Assembly (NCBI RefSeq): GCF_000011085.1 | Contig: NC_006396.1 | Coordinates: forward strand, 868,001 to 932,000 | DNA length: 64,000 nt | Source of the DNA: Haloarcula marismortui ATCC 43049 | Lineage (GTDB): Archaea; Halobacteriota; Halobacteria; Halobacteriales; Haloarculaceae | Reading direction: 5' to 3' | Shown: piece after piece, positions 63,689-64,000 of the stretch | Numbering within the stretch: position 1 is the first letter of the stretch | How the letters are laid out: each line of letters opens with the position of its first letter | Position numbers and translations under genes: made by a program | The notes under the pieces: model-generated | Told to the model about the DNA's origin: nothing | Databases searched by the model: none | Seen by the model: the letters and a program-made list of their open reading frames with translations, nothing else

Positions 63689-64000
63689 TCAGCTCGCACC
63701 GGGACACCCGAGTTCGTGCGGGTCGTCGTACACCGCTGGCGGAATCGAGATGGCGGCTGGGTCACCGTACTCACTGTACTGGACCGTAATCGTCGCGGTT
63801 GCAGTCGCTCCACGCTGTGAGATTTGTATTCTGAGTTCCGACTGTACCGGTCGGTTCGTTTCCGGATCAAGCCACAGTCGCGCCGTCGCGTTCTCAAGTG
63901 AGCCGCGGCGTAGCTCCATGCCACCAGCCTGTCGGCGATCCATGAGTGACCTGATAGTCTCAGTGCTCGGTGACGCCGTGACAAGGACAGTCCGGTTACC
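63689..64000 (-). CDS. C-terminal part of a lipoprotein-like protein (partial)
   Basis: The frame runs from the right window edge without a stop to 63689, so only the last 103 residues are seen. It has a beta-rich fold (ARLWLDPETNRPVQSELRI, TATATITVQYSEYGDPAAIS) and ends HELGCPGAS. The pattern, a 'substrate-like' beta sheet with WLDPET...RPV, resembles haloarchaeal lipoproteins of the LolA-like type. The N-terminus, start and signal lie outside the window. Confidence 0.6.
   Translation of the reverse strand, partial: GNRTVLVTASPSTETIRSLMDRRQAGGMELRRGSLENATARLWLDPETNRPVQSELRIQISQRGATATATITVQYSEYGDPAAISIPPAVYDDPHELGCPGAS

Noticed and set aside
1..64000. CRISPR array
   Set aside because: No regularly spaced repeat-spacer pattern was seen.

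Overview
The window looks like chromosomal DNA from a halophilic archaeon, most likely Haloarcula or a close relative (genus inferred, not proven). The supporting signs are GC-rich genes with very acidic products, TATA-type archaeal promoters placed for leaderless or short-leader transcripts, Tat and lipobox signals, a PGF-CTERM surface protein, a SAMP-type ubiquitin-like modifier, a TbsP-like regulator, DUF63 and DUF1616 membrane proteins, and dolichol-type glycosylation genes.

Region 1 (1-15.4 kb) is mostly conserved chromosome: an orphan 7TM histidine kinase, a PadR regulator, a Nudix-folD pair, a lipoprotein, glyA, a caspase-like CHAT protein, a TbsP-like regulator followed by a YcaO/E1-like fusion, a DUF63 membrane protein and an inositol-monophosphatase-family enzyme. 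A patch near 3.0-3.5 kb looks like a decayed gene.

Region 2 (15.4-32.5 kb) is accessory. It starts with broken ORFs, one reading frame carrying three internal stops. A surface-glycan island follows: Gmd-like dehydratase, GDP-fucose-synthase-like enzyme, a broken Nudix (Gmm-like) gene, a Wzx-type flippase, an alkaline-phosphatase-superfamily protein, a GT-C-like membrane protein, a GT11-like fucosyltransferase candidate, two GT4, two GT2 and one N-truncated GT2. Part of it (about 19.9-27 kb) is visibly AT-rich, which suggests import. An IS66 element with an 8-bp target duplication sits inside it, its transposase cut short by an amber codon. An intact small Cys-rich gene and a broken copy of it flank the Gmd/Fcl/Gmm segment in the same orientation.

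Region 3 (32.5-52.7 kb) concerns the cell surface. It holds a secreted HEFGH metalloprotease with calcium-binding repeats, a DUF58 operon facing a MoxR/DUF4350 operon tail to tail, a MacB/FtsX-like ABC system, a GT-C-like membrane protein, a large anchored protein divergent from DUF1616, a DUF457-like membrane protein, a 46-residue zinc ribbon and two paralogous surface proteins whose promoters are also conserved. One of the pair has a long Asp/Asn/Ser tract and a PGF-CTERM anchor.

Region 4 (52.7-64 kb) has a tRNA-Leu(CAA) with partial copies of its 3' end beside it (an integration scar), a DUF309 protein, an aspartoacylase-family protein and an aldo/keto reductase. A second small glycan locus follows (alkaline-phosphatase-superfamily paralog, MsbA/PglK-like ABC exporter, GT2), then an acetamidase/formamidase with a zinc-ribbon insert, a SAMP-like modifier, a small membrane protein and the end of a lipoprotein-like gene. 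The two glycan loci share one design: an alkaline-phosphatase-superfamily protein beside a flippase and glycosyltransferases.
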